This document shows positions 12,080 to 25,494 of a stretch of 64,000 nt of DNA, one piece after another. The notes under the pieces were generated by a model. The model worked only from the letters and a program-made list of their open reading frames with translations, had not been told where the DNA came from and searched no databases. The stretch is from Dirofilaria immitis (Eukaryota; Nematoda; Chromadorea; Rhabditida; Onchocercidae), in NCBI GenBank assembly GCA_024305405.1, contig JAKNDB010000108.1:62001-126000 (forward strand), read 5' to 3'. Position 1 is the stretch's first letter. Each line of letters begins with the position of its first letter. Made by a program: the position numbers and the translations under genes.

Positions 12080-12937
12080 AAGAATCAAGTTATTTTTTTT
12101 TGTGCGAGAAAAGGGTTCCCTACTTCTGTGTGATTTCTTTCATTTATTAATCACTGTTCTGATTCATTATTGTGTTTTGGTTGTGTTACAGGTCGCTGAT
12201 TATAGAATGCAATATTCCATGTTTCATTAATTTATTTATCAAATAATTTAATATACTTTAGTTTGTAAAGCAATGCAACTAATGATTAAATTTTGAAAAA
12301 GGAGTACAGTACGCTTTTCTCTTCAAAAATCGTTAAAAACGTTTAGTATCAAGTTTCTTAATGTAAAATAATTGAAACAATTTTTCTGTTTTTATTTTTT
12401 TTTTATGAAAATTAAGGACAGGAAGTGGATCTCTTCCATTTCCATAAAATTTACTGTTGTAAGTTTAATATTTGATGTTTCTGACGGCATTTCATATCTG
12501 CTTTATGCAAGGAGATATTGCGAGAACTTGCAAAAATTAGTAACGACTTAAATTTTAGTTTTAAATAATTATATGACATGATATGATAACAAACTAACCG
12601 GGAAGATCTGTCACAGTAGGTAAACATTTTGATAGAGGAGGCAACTCTCACCATAGCTGCATAAGTTAATTATGATGGCCTTGCGACTATACATTAACTG
12701 ATTATATTAAAAACACAGATTTCGATTTGAATGGTTTATTTTCGGAGAGTAACATGCAACAGAAATGTTTTTAGAAAGGGTCTTAAGGATCGTATGGGAC
12801 GATATATATTAATCAAAACTTAAAGCAGCAATTTCAGAAGTCTTTCAACAAATTCGCTCAGTTTTGATAAAAAAAAAAAAAAAAAAGAAAAACTGCTTCA
12901 TTCGATGAATAATTTCACATACTCATATTCTGGTTAA
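12080..12937. other. Intergenic gap upstream of dpy-19
   Basis: AT-rich sequence between the unknown gene and the dpy-19 start. It includes a long A-run near 12872. It presumably carries the dpy-19 5' region. No promoter motif is recognisable, and a spliced-leader acceptor could not be assigned. Confidence 0.5.
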
Positions 12938-15900
12938 ATGGATTACGAAATTTCGAAGTCACTGGGACGAATTCCATTGTCATCTTATAGAGCACTAAAC
13001 AAGCGGCAGAATGTAAATCTCAATGGTTTCATGAATTACATCGGTTTTATTGTCGTTCTCTTATGTGGTTCCATTTTTGGAAAGTGAGTTCCTACTTTTC
13101 CTTTATTAATTTTGTTGAAGGTAATATGAAATTAACTGTTTCAGATATATGCAAGAGTTGCATGAGACGAAACTTTGGTTCTCGCATATCAAGCAAGTTG
13201 AACAAGAAATATCGTTGAGGACTGAAGCTGGTTTTTATTATTCCTATTATAAGTTTGCCGTTCATCCACAGAAATCACTTAATAACGTAGTCTATGCATT
13301 GATGCATGATAACAGGTAAGCATAATGTTTCACCAGTTTATCTGCTAGACCTTGGACACAACTTAATAGAACTGTATCTATTAAAATTTGGTGATGGTCA
13401 CGAATAATTATTTCATTTCAGCACTGAATTCCCCGTCAAATTAATGTATTCCAACGGTTCAACATTTACCAAGAGTTGATTCTTGCTGTTTTATATAAAT
13501 TCTTTGCATCTTTTCGATTGCTTCAAGATTACTGTTTACCGAAACCAATCCTATTTTATGTCTATTCATGCTTTATCTTTGCTGGATTCGGTGTTATAAC
13601 ATTATTTCTTCTTGCCTGGGCTCTAACCGGAAGGCATTTTTCATTTCTTGTTATTTGCTTTCTTTTTTTTCTCTTTTGCAACTTTCATATGTTTATTGAT
13701 GAAGTTTTGGATAGCCAATTCTATCCATCAATTCAAGTGGGAATTTTTAGTTGGCTATATGGATTGCTTGTTTTCACTTGGATGCTCGCAAATATCGATG
13801 ATAGTACTCGAGTGTTCTTTACTGTTAATTTACGGGAAAATTTCGCACTGCCGTTTTTTGGTTGCAAAATGCGTGTATTGTTATAGTGCTGAGGTTGTCC
13901 TATATTGCTTACAAGAAATACTACTTCATCTTTTCGTTTCCACCTTCCTGTTTGCTTTATTTTGGCAATTTAATCAGGTAACATCTCTGTCTTTCATATT
14001 CTTTTTCATTTTTTAACATTATTTTTCTTTTTACTACTCAGCAATTCTGATAGCTTAATCAACATACAGTGCATAACGTAGTTGCAAAATAAATGAAAAG
14101 TGGATAGAATCGTAATAGTTATTTTTGGTGTCTCATCACCTTGTCGAGAATAGTACGAATTTCTAGTGTAGAGTAATCTCAGTATTAATGCTGAAATCCA
14201 GAAAATGGTTTAAAAGACCAAGTAAGGTCCAGAAGATATGATGGAGACCTTCGATATGTTATACAAATTATAAGTGAAATCACTAAGAAAAAAAGGAATT
14301 GAAGGGAAAGATTAAGTACGTTGTTAACTTAATGATGTGCTGAGCTGAGCTAAAACTTCTTCATCATGAATATAAGTATAGTGAAAGACTCCATCATTAG
14401 ACTGCACTGTAATAAATAATTGAGCATTTTGAGAGTGTGAGGAGACTAGCAAATCTTTTTGGTGCCGATAGCATTGCAATAATTGCAGTTCATCTTATTG
14501 CTGCAGTCGATATCTCTGGTTGGAATGAGTTTGATTATGCCTCATCTATCATCCACTGTTATTTCGTTTCTTCTACTTCAATCACAAGCATTTTTCTTGG
14601 TTGTATTTGCACAGTTTGGCCAGCCAATGAATATTGCTTCCATATGCACAGCTTTTAATTTAAGCTCCATTGTGATCCTACATTTGACAACTGAAACAAA
14701 AGGTTTGCGCAGATTATTTGATAAATATCAGCCAATATACCGATAATCTTCTTATTCTATAAATTGCTTGTTTTGTTTCTATTTATGATAAAATTATAGG
14801 AGTCGAATAAGTATGATATTGCTGAAGTCAGTTTATATCGTCGCATTAACATTATCACTAAGTTGGTTCATTCGTTATCTTGTGGGTGCTGAAGCTGACA
14901 CTCATATATGGACTTTTGTTAAGGCTAAAATCGGCTTAATTTCCAAGTATTTACATTTTCTTGTTTCTAATAAGCAATTATGTTTACTTTAATACACATT
15001 TATCTTAGACAAGGACAAGTAAATAAAATGTAATTCTAAATCTGAAGGAGTATGGTGTGAGGGAGCTGAAAATGGTAATAAAGATAGCGTTTAATTAAGG
15101 CTAAGTAGTCGAATAATTCGCTAATACTGTTCATGAACAAAAATTATTGAAACACTGATAATTGCGGCGATACTATGTTAACCTTTCAAAATTTTTTGAG
15201 GCATTGTCAGATTATATCTTTTCTTAGCAATGGCATCTTGATTTGCAGCCAATTTTTGAGTTAGCTGTAAACTGTTATGTGGAATGATTACTTGCTGCCA
15301 GAAAAAAGAAAATGTTTATTGACTGTATTTTACGCGATTCTCTTTTTATTCTCTAATATGAATAAAACAGGAAAATTGGATATATATAGCGTGTACAGTC
15401 CTGGACATCTAGGGGCATCACAGATCTGTTTGTCCCTCTAAGAAGTTGTCTGGACTAAAAATTATCCAGTAACTATTTAGTAGACTAGAGTCTCGCTCGT
15501 TATCGGTCCAACAGCTGTAACAATTTGAAGAAATTATGGTATGACAATACTATCTTGATTTTAGGTTGATAGAATAGTAGAAGGACATTTAATTTAAGAA
15601 TTGGATGAAGCAGGAAAAAAAAATTTTGAAGAACGCAAAAACAAACGATAAAGCTTTACAATTTTTTCATTAACCGCTAGTCATTCTGAGCAGTCAGCCA
15701 TTTTTAGATCCTCTGTACCTTTCGAAACTGCCTTATATTTATGTCATGGAGCTTTTGCTTACCTTGATAGTGACTTCTTTCGGCGAACATCACTGAATGG
15801 TTGCTTTCCGCTATTCGTAATTGCAATACTCATTGTTATTCTGATGACATTGTATTCAATTACACTTCAATGCTACGATCGAGAATCTGGTACTGTATTG

Positions 15901-17536
15901 CTTTAAATATGGGAATACTTTTTTTATTGTATGATTTATGTATATGCTTGCAGTACCAGCATTTATCAATCATTTTGGACCGGAAACAATTTTTGTCGTC
16001 ATTCAGTCAGTGTTATGTGGTATAATTGCTATTTTTACTCTCCGAATGAAGTATCTTTGGTTCCCACAAATTTCCCTTGTTGCCTGCATATTACCTGTAA
16101 TGTAAGTAAGTTGTCATTTGCTACATTTCATAACAATGTTTTATTATGCATATTCTCTAAAGTTTATGTGAGGGAAAATAGTGCAACTGGTTTGAAAATG
16201 TTTCACTGAAATGAAAGATGTAGTAATATTAATGATACCTGTATAATGCATAATGAGTTGCAGATATTTGAAGTAATGTTAGAAGTTCGAAGTAAACATT
16301 AAATGCTAGAAAAAAGTAACACGAAATAATAAACGCAAAAGCTGTGGGGTTATTTTATTAAGCGTAGAAAAATATGCAGGGTAAAGTTTGCATTTCTTCA
16401 GGATTTCAAAGTACTCAGGGCGATTTATTGTTCAGGCAGTAGTAATAGCTACAATTACAACTCTACTCTATAGTCAGTACGGTATTTATAAGGAACAGAT
16501 GGCGAATGAACAAGTATAGTTCATCAGTTTTCATTTCTGGATATTTCTTACAGTCATTTTATGTTGGTCTTTTTCCGAATAATTTTCATTCAGAACTGAG
16601 CTGTGAGCGCGGTGATCAAAAAATTAGTACAATTCAGGAATTTTATGATCCGGATACTGTTGCATTGATGGAATGGATCATGAAGTCAACGGAATCTTCA
16701 ACTTCATGGTCAGGAAGTATGCAGTTGATGGCTGGAGTAAAAGCTTGCACGGGAAGATATTTGGCTAATCATCCACACTTTGAAGACAAATGGTTGCGTG
16801 ATCGGACATTACAGCTTTATCAGGTTAGATGCTGTATCTGGTTGATATAAAGTTCTGCATGATTTTGCTGTTTTAAAATAGTATCTGGTCAAGTTGAGAA
16901 TTTTCCTTCGGTCAATTCTAGAAAGATAGTTGTGGAGACAAATGAATTGGTTCCTTGTTTAGATTTTAATTTCTGATTTGTTGAAAAATAATTGATTTAT
17001 TACTAGTTTTTGCAAATTTCTCTTAGATGTACGGTCGAAAAACGCTTGAGGAAATGCATGAAATTTTGACAGTTCATAGGGTAGATTACATCATATTAGA
17101 AGACAGTATTTGTCTGGCCGCCTCAACAGGATGTTCAACGAAAGATTTGGTCGATGTTGCTAATGGTGATACGCCAGAGTATGTCATGCCTAAAGTGAGA
17201 TTTGGCTACGCATTTTATGTGAATTATGAAGCAAATCCTTATACCATTTTGGAAACTTAAACGATTTTTTGGTAAATTTAGTTCTTGAATTCTATTATTG
17301 AGGAAGTTAAACTGTACCATATGTTTTTTTTTTTTCGTATAAGAGAACCATTAATGTAATTCACAAATTTAACTTTCTGTGTAATTGAATACTAATTTGC
17401 AGAAATGGATTCAAAGAAGTTGTTGGTGCGCTTCTGTGATCGATTACGCTACGCTGATGATGAAACAAAACTTTATTTCAAGCTAGTATTTGAAAATCCT
17501 ACTTTTCGTGTTTATCAAGTGCTCGATAATAGCTAG
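12938..17536 (+). CDS. dpy-19: DPY-19-like protein C-mannosyltransferase
   Basis: Multi-pass ER enzyme of the DPY19 family, which transfers mannose from dolichol-phosphate-mannose to tryptophan in thrombospondin-repeat proteins. Exons: 12938-13083 (ATG), 13145-13315, 13422-13633, 13751-13977, an uncertain exon within about 14480-14720, 14800-14946, 15708-15889, 15954-16101, 16402-16513, 16554-16823, 17027-about 17193 and a last exon from about 17403/17418 to TAG at 17536. Family landmarks are TEAGFYYSYYK near residues 75-85, whose Glu76 corresponds to the proposed catalytic base of the C. elegans enzyme. Others are STRVFFTVNLRENFALPF, EFYDPDTVALMEWI, NHPHFEDKWLRDRT and VDYIILED. Several hydrophobic segments follow Phe/Leu-rich exons. 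Two compensating single-base indels are present (near 13441 and in the T-run 13854-13859). Intron 13634-13750 appears to start with GC. Frameshifts are more likely sequence errors than decay, because distal exons are intact and in phase. Confidence 0.92.
13978..14799 (+). other. dpy-19 intron region with uncertain exon
   Basis: The preceding exon ends ...FWQFNQ and the next certain exon begins near 14800. Family alignment requires about 60 residues of membrane sequence between them. The best candidate is the frame through FLLLQSQAFFLVVF and NLSSIVILHLTTETKG (about 14562-14704). No clean phase-0 acceptor precedes it, and its exit phase does not match the next exon, so another indel or a different exon is possible. 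The TETKG string also resembles sugar-transporter C-termini. Confidence 0.35.
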
Positions 17537-19600
17537 TTTTTAGTCCATTGATTTCTTGCACCGCTTGTACTTTTCAAATTTTTAAAGATATGTAAATGTG
17601 CATTAAAGAAAATAATTATATCTTAGACTACAAGTGAAAGTCTGAAGGTTAGGAAGTTTTGTTTGCTCGAGTATACAACTGAATCTTGAAGGGCGAATCT
17701 GGGATGTAAAAGTTACAAAGTTGCAAAAAAAAGTTCGTTTGAATATTTTCTTGAAATTCGTTGAAACTGAACTCTTGAAGCAGCGAAGAAAGGTGTGAAA
17801 AGAGATTAACTAGGAGGCATAAAAATAGAGAATCTTAATGTATTTTTCATTTTCGGAAGAACAGTTGGTCATTTACAAAAAGGAACGTCACTGACTGAGT
17901 AGGGTAATAGGGTCTAATAATCAAGTAAAGTAATCCTCAAACTTCCATTATCGTTTGCATCAATGAGTATTAGATAGTTCAATGGAGCCTGACCATATCA
18001 CTTACTGCTTATTAAGTTTGGAAGTTGATTATTAGCGACTACATGATTTTTGGGTTCACTGGTGTAGTAACCCTGTTGTTTGAGTTACTATTAAGATGTT
18101 TAAATATTATGATTAGTGAATAATTGATGTTTTTGTATCTATAGATTTATTGTATCACTCTCTATCCGAAGATTTGTGCGGTATAAGTTGCGCTCATTTT
18201 AAGAATTCTGTCGATTCAATTTTTTTTTTGAAATTATATGAAAATGTTCTTTCCAGTGTTCGATTTTACAGTATCGATTGCCCTAAGGTAGGACAGTAGA
18301 ACGAAATTTTCCGACTGCCTACGGTTTGAAAAACTGGATGGTTTAGGCAATTTTATGGCTTACATTTCATATATTTAAGTTGACTTCAGCAAAATGTACA
18401 AGTAAGTCACTAAATCAGAACTTTTGGATTTAAATCGACAATCTTTGTTAGGCATCAGTTTTCCACTTTCTTTTTCTTGCTTGCCTTCATGTTTTTCACC
18501 ATGTACAAATGAATAAAATGAGAAATACTCCGATAATGATGCTAGTAGTAATGATGCTTAACTTTATTATCAGCAACAATCCAGGAAGAGTCCTCGCTAT
18601 TTCAGACAATCAAACTGGCGCTTATACTATTTCAGTTCCGTCATTGACAAAGCAGTAAAGGCATTACGGGGTGGGAGATGAAATAAGGATTACCTGATAT
18701 AAATATACTCATGTAACTCAGTGATAGTAATCGAGGTGATCATATGTCCAGAAATTTAACACACTGTTCGATTCGTCTTGTATAAACCATGTGTTTAAGT
18801 GAAACGACGTATGTACGGAATGATGCCAATTATCATGTATAGTCTTTGATGATTCTACTATCTTATCAAACTTAGAGCCTTTCATCAGAAGGAGAAATAA
18901 TAATAGAATTGATTGGTTAACAAAAATTAATACATGCTCAGAAAGAATTTTGAGATATAGTAAGCAATAAAGACTGCAGTGACTTTTTCTTATATTATTC
19001 AAATGTAGGTAGATATTGAAAAGTGTAGCAAACATGGAGATATGATAAAACTTATGCCACCAAATTCTGCAGTTAACTCTTCGGGATGAAGAACTGAGAG
19101 AATTCCATGCGTTTTCAATCACCAAAATGAATTTTTCTCAAGTTAGGCTAGAACTATGTATAAATCCCATCTCTAAATATCTGTCGATATTATAATTTCA
19201 GCTTCAGCAATTCTTTGGATTTCTTCCAGGTTATTATGAATTCGAAAATGATTCTCTTCAATTCATTTAATTAAAACACTTTTTTTTGAAATTTTATAAT
19301 GATATTTTCGTAATCAATAACAATCATAAGATCTTTTGCGATAATTAGAAGGCTATATAAAAAGCGGCAGAATATTTGCATTATTATCAATCTGTTCAAC
19401 TTGTTGCCAATCAATTTAAACGATAGGATACGGACAGGTATAAATTCAAATTATAGATAGGAAAGCGAGAAAATTTAGCGATAAAGGAAAGATTCAATCA
19501 AGAATTAGTCAACTATGAATCTATCCATACACAGTATCTCGTATGACATTGTGTCCTACAGTCGCCACCTTCATTTTATTCTTTGCTGATGGACGGATAT
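17537..19600. other. Gene-free stretch after dpy-19
   Basis: 3' flank of dpy-19 followed by AT-rich sequence. A possible polyadenylation hexamer ATTAAA occurs near 17602. The minus-strand open frame at 18718-19125 has no recognisable domain and a composition typical of AT-rich noncoding DNA. Nothing else is supported. Confidence 0.5.
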
Positions 19601-19630
19601 GATGCAAAGAATACATTTGCAGTTTCCGCT

Positions 19631-20075
19631 GTTCTGCTGCAGTTAAGCAAACAACGCGATATCCATCACCTATTATCATCATTCGTTGTTCCGATGACAA
19701 CAGTTTCATTCTTTATAGACGTATACAAATAATTGTTACAAACTATGATGTTACCGCTACGGCTGTTGATCGGATGGTGAATGAAGCAATGAGTAATGAA
19801 AATAAGATCAACAAAGACCTATAAACCCACTTCTATTTTGATATCTCAATGTCGTCAAATTGCAAGATGATGACCTGCTACTATCTCTCTCCTGTGCAGT
19901 ATCTTTCTCGGAAAGAGCAAATCGCTCTCTCGAACTATCCCTACTGATTAACAAACAACTGTGCAAATTAAAGATGTTCGCAAAACATGCTAAAATAAAT
20001 AAGGATACAAGAAAACCGGAATTAATCGATAGTAGCCATTTCAATTCATCGATCGACTCATTTGAAGCCACATAG
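19631..20075 (+). CDS. Possible two-exon unknown gene fragment
   Basis: Two adjacent + strand frames look more like coding than their surroundings. The first (about 19631-19800) reads RCSDDNSFILYRRIQIIV, then TATAVDRMVNEAMS, and meets TAA after NKINKDL. The second (19860-20075) reads SFSERANRSLELSLLINKQL, then CKLKMFAKHAKINKDTRK, and ends at TAG after SSIDSFEAT. A donor before the first stop (GTGAAT near 19777) and a weak acceptor near 19860 could join them. No start codon or family is recognised. A minus-strand frame of similar length overlaps the first part, so the strand itself is unsure. Confidence 0.22.
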
Positions 20076-20403
20076 AAGAAGTTGAAAAGCATCATCATTC
20101 ACTTTAAAATGTTAAGATAAATTATCAACGGTAAGTGATGCTATGAACAGCATTCTTCACTCCTCCTCGGTAAGAGATAAATTTCTATACCCAACAGATG
20201 AAATTTCAAAAAATTAGAATAGGGAGCATCATTTTTTGATTTTACGTCTTTTAATTTCCTTGCCAAATTTTTTCCAATAAAAATTGAGAAATGATAGTCT
20301 TTTCATTGCACGTTACATGATTCAGTATGAATTGATTATCATTCTCTCAATCAGATTTGAAAATCTCATCTCGAAATACTCAAATTTATTTCTAGGAAAT
20401 AAA

Positions 20404-20435
20404 ACTATATACTATTTCTAAAAATAGTATATAGT
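20404..20435. repeat. Perfect 13-bp stem hairpin
   Basis: ACTATATACTATT (20404-20416), loop TCTAAA, AATAGTATATAGT (20423-20435). It lies about 0.45 kb beyond the stop of the MXD gene, possibly in its 3' flank. Confidence 0.9.
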
Positions 20436-20882
20436 ACTAGCACATCGAATATTGTCTACACTATAGCATGCACGTGATTTTTATATCCCGATAATTGTTT
20501 AAATTCCCCATAGCTGATGAATTACAAGGAATCAAAAAGATTGTAAGAGAAGCTGATATTGATATTTGAAGTTATATTCCAAACAACAAGAACATTAAAA
20601 ACACAGTATGTAATCATAGACCAGCACATATTAAAAATATACTACAAATACAACTATTGTTACCCATCATCGCTACTTAAAATCAGCAATTGCTGCTCCT
20701 ATATTTATCGATTTCAATAAAAATCTTTCAATAGTTTTGAATTATTTATATTGCAACTTGTTATAATAAGGTTACTGAATTCAATATCCTCGGAAAATAT
20801 CACGAAATGCTTTTCTGTTCTAAAATTCAAATGCAAAGAACAGAACAACAAAAGCAGCAGAAAAAGCAAAGATATCGCATTA

Positions 20883-23602
20883 TCATAGGGGTTGAACATC
20901 GAGGTAAGGATACATAGAAATACGGGGATAACACAATGGTAATGCTGGAAGTAGTCCGTTAAGATAAGGATCAAATGGCGGATATGGATGAATAGGAGAA
21001 CTAACCAATGAAGAGTTACTGGATGAAACTGACAATTTGGAACCAAAATCTAAGCATGATGTGTTGTCGGAAAATGTCAGGGAAGAGGAAGAAGATGCAA
21101 ATGATGACAAAGTACCATAATCATTATCGTCAACTGCTGAGATAGTACTCGCACTTTCGGAACGAGATTCTTGTGTTGGTGTCTTTTCAGGATGTAATCC
21201 CTCCAGCATGATCCGCAGAGCCGAATGACGTTTTTCTAACTGTTTTTTCCGCTCCTCTGCACTTTTTACAAGTTTATCCAACTCCTAAAAATATTCAATA
21301 TACCTTTTTCTCAATTTGTTTTTAAATCATCGAATCATGAAATGGATATCTCAATGAGTTAAAATGAAACCACATAAAATACAAATATTTATTATATTTA
21401 TTGAACAGAGGCTTCCCGTTTCGTGCTAAAATTACAATTACGAAAATCTCAAAATTCGATTGGCTTATGGGCAGAATACAATAATATCACACGATATCTT
21501 GTACGTTATCTTCTGACACCTACCTATTCATAAGTTCGAATCACATGCAGCAGTACCGCTGCAATATTACTGGACAGTTATGTGATACATCCTTTACGGG
21601 ATCGATAGCTTTTACCGGCAGATGTTTGAAATAGCACAACTCATGTGCAATGCCATCTTTCAAAGACTGCCACCAAAGCTTGACAAAATATCATGCTCTT
21701 TTGCAATTAATGCTTATATACATATCTTTACTTCTACAACACATTGTATCATTTTTTCTTACCAAAACAAAGTTGTACTAACTCATCAGCGACTTCGATT
21801 TCTAATTATTGAATTAATAGTAATAATGGAATAGTAATTAGCGATAATAATAATGACAATTTAATAGCAATAATAATAATAATTTGGTAATAATGATGGT
21901 AATAATAACTAATAGTAACAATATTATTATTATGAAAGGGAGAAGGAAGAGGCTATAATATAATAATATAGAGCATAAACGGAAGGAAATCTCGAAGCAG
22001 CAGTTTGCAGCGACAAAGATCTCCGTAAAAAAGTCTACTTTATCTGTTCATCTGAACAGGTTGCCACAGCCCTTACTTTATATTGTACAAGAATGAGAGG
22101 GGAATGAAGAACTGACCAAAATATAGTCTCTAGCACGAGTTAATAACGAGAGGGTTGTATTGCGGGCATTGTCGGAACTAGAAGGGATGATATCCTTCAA
22201 GTTATCCAGATATCCACGAAGATTAGCACGACGTGTCTTTTCCAATTCATTGTGAGCCGCCCTGCAATATAAAGTGCAATCAATTGTACTGAATTATTTT
22301 ATTGAAAATTGAGGACTAACTTAATGATTGAAGAAAGAAATGCTACCCTATTTCTTTCACGTGTAATATTAACTATATCAATGAAAAAAAGGCTTATGAA
22401 GCTCAATTTCTAATTTAACGCCCTCTTCAGCACACAGTGTCATATAGCAGGAAGAAATTAACGCTGGATAACTTACAAACGAGAATGTTTTGAAACTAGA
22501 ACCGAAGTTTCTGACCACAGGTCATTCTCGATGCATAACTATAGCAGATCTATTCTACGTAAGCGATAATAAGAGAAAATTTCTGATGGCAATTACTTTG
22601 CATACCATCAACATATAACTTCTCAGTTATATATTTTCGAATTGGTAGTGCAATTGGTGATGATACCGTGTACTGTACGTTACGATGCAAGATGCATTCC
22701 ACATCTAATCAGGCATGTTATACTACTCGCTATCAATTCTATTCCATTTAATCCAGCTATTGTTGAGCCATAAGCAATATTTATGTATGCTTAGGATTAA
22801 CGAAATCTAGTATATTACCAAAATTTCTACACAGCATAATATAAATCATTTCGATACTCTGCATCATTTTGTTCAGTTTTCAATTTTAATATCTGATCAT
22901 TTTATGTTATTATCACCATCCATGGATTATGCTGACTGTATATCTACTTCACTCTAAACAGTAACGAAAAACGCAACAGTAGTGACAAGTCCGTCTCTTC
23001 GAATCCTTTATTCCAGAAACGTCGAATAAATCAATGAGAGAATTTCTTAAGACTTCTCAAGTTTACCGAATGGCTTCTATATCGTGAGCTTAGTTTTTTA
23101 ACAACACTTTCCAGTAGAGCTATCTAATTATTACTTTTGCAAGTAAATGTATACCCATTTGCTTGGATCAGGATGTGAATGAAGTCTCAAAAAGCTATCT
23201 GCAATGGTGCAATAACAGCAACGAGAAAAATACAAAAACCTATTTCTCACTTCAGTAACCGATTGGACTGAGGGAAACTACCTTTCGTAATGCCTCTGGG
23301 AAATACGTTTACCTTCCCGCACCACTATGTGACCCCTGTTCATCCAGATAAAAATACTGCTGAACAATCAAGAAGTAATGGCAAAAACAAATCCAAGAAT
23401 AAAAGGTAAGTCGGAAGAAGTTGCCTAATCATTCCGGAAAGCGGAGTTGAGAAATCATGCAAAATGAGAATATCGCATTCATTTGTCAGCAAAATGCATT
23501 TGAGGGTGAATTAGTTCATTTTATATCAGTTCAATATATGTATTTATGTTCAGATACTACTACATATGTTCGTTCCTCTGTATATAAACACATATGCATA
23601 CA

Positions 23603-23654
<52 letters not shown>

Positions 23655-25413
23655 GGTATGTGCGTATGTATGCTTGAGTATGTATATGTGTATGTGTATG
23701 TGTATGTATATGTGTATATGTATGTGTATGTGTGTATGTTTATGTGTATATGTGTATGTGTATGTGTATGTGTATGTGGTGAATGTATAATGTATAATGT
23801 ATAATGTATAATGTATAATGTATAATGTATAATGTATAATGTATAATGTATAACGTATAATGTATAATGTATAATGTGTAATGGTGTAATGGTGTAATGG
23901 TGTAATGGTGTAATGGTGTAATGGTGTGATGGTGTAATGTGTAATGTTTTGCAGAGAAGTAGGAAGGTAAGACCCGTCTGCACACGTGCTATTAGTGGCA
24001 ATATGCGTGCAGTGAAGCACGTGGAATGCAGCTGAAAGTACTGGGGAGGGGAAGAATGCAGACCCAAAGACAATAGTGAAATAAATGTAATATGCAGTCG
24101 ATTGCATGTTTGCTTTGTTTTGTAGATTTCAGACAACAATGAAAGCAAGCAATGAGGCATCATCAATGGGGAACATGTATTAACCAGGCTTACCATGGTA
24201 ACATCTACATCTACTATCCATCCGACAAATAACCAATGATGGAAATATTAAAGTATTTTTACTTAACTTCTTAACTCTTTTCAGAAATAACATGAGAATA
24301 TTCTAGAACATCTAACAGATTCATTATCCTCCTCTCTATGCATATAATAATCTTGCGATATAATAACACCATTGGACGAAATATTATAATTTTGTGAATG
24401 CAAGTCGCGGTGTGCAGCAGTATATATGCTATGCCTTCCAAGATTGCACTATTTTGAAGATATTAGAGAACTAACCTGCTATGGCGTGCACCAGTTATAG
24501 AGGGATATGGCCGATGTCTTCTGCTATACTCCGGTGGAGGTGTATGAAAATGTCGCGGCGATGGAATTGATGAGCTCCGATCCGACATACATCCCAACGA
24601 TGATGTGGACGCAATGGAACATGTCGTACTTTGTCCTAATACTCCTTTGGTAACGAATGAATCGCCGCTGCTTTCATCGCTAACTGGAAAAGAAAATCCA
24701 AATTTGAAACTGTGTTTCAAATTCTTTCCATACAAACCTTCCCCACGTTTCGCACTTAACCATATCCGGAAATATAGCGGGACATATTCCGGATGCAATA
24801 TGCATATGGAAAGGAGACCAAAACGCTGAATGCTAACTGTTAAGGACTATTATTTACAACTCAGCCAAACTGATGAGATCGTAAACGTGTTTCCTGCTTC
24901 GAGCCTTTTTTATTTCGGAAAATTTATGACGAAAAAGGGTAAGACATACTGAGACAAGTATCCGGAATATTCCGTGCTTTCTCGATATATTGCGCGGCAG
25001 ATATAAGCTGCGAGAAACAGAAGGGCGAATGTCTTCGATCCATAGAAGAAATAACCCAGTGCTATAATAGAGTATCATCCATTAACAAGTGACGACGATT
25101 GATATCCATTCATGAATTACAACATCAATATCTAATCAACACGTCTACAAGACGACGGATGTTATTCGCGAAATACCGGTCATTCAAGAACTACTGGTCA
25201 TTCGGGAGACGAGAAGATAGATGGACAGCAGATGCACTCATCAAACTAAGCAAAAGCAACTTCACTCAGTCAAACGAACTCCTCCCCACCTTCTCATCCA
25301 TGGGAAAGAGCATTGTGTTTACAAGCAGTCAGTCAGCTGGGTTTTAATGCCGTGGTGACTGCCTAATTAGGGTGACTGACTGCGAGAAATGGTGATAGAA
25401 ACGAAGACATCAC

Positions 25414-25444
<31 letters not shown>

Positions 25445-25457
25445 TATACATATACAT

Positions 25458-25494
<37 letters not shown>

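Larger units (their letters stand above)
22262..24475 (-). other. mdl-1 intron 2
   Basis: 2.2-kb intron between the Ser/Pro-rich exon and the basic-region exon. It has a GTTAGT donor and a TTGCAG acceptor. It contains a (TG)n block, a degenerate TATGTG block and the heptamer/octamer minisatellite at 23784-23938, which together create long artefactual open frames on both strands. Confidence 0.8.

Noticed and set aside
14483..14746. Possible sugar-transporter C-terminus (TETKG)
   Set aside because: No other transporter exon is present. The position within dpy-19 and the hydrophobic pattern fit a DPY19 membrane segment better, although the exon boundaries remain unsolved.
18718..19125. 135-codon minus-strand frame
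   Set aside because: No recognisable domain, no splice partners, composition like AT-rich noncoding DNA.
21536..21546. tRNA B-box-like GTTCGAATC sequences here and near 25913 and 52764
   Set aside because: No complete GGTTCGANTCC box, no cloverleaf and no acceptor stem around them.
23531..24196. Long minus- and plus-strand open frames (up to 221 codons) rich in His/Thr/Tyr/Ile or Cys/Val
   Set aside because: They are produced by (TG)n and the TGTATAA/TGTAATGG minisatellite inside the mdl-1 intron.
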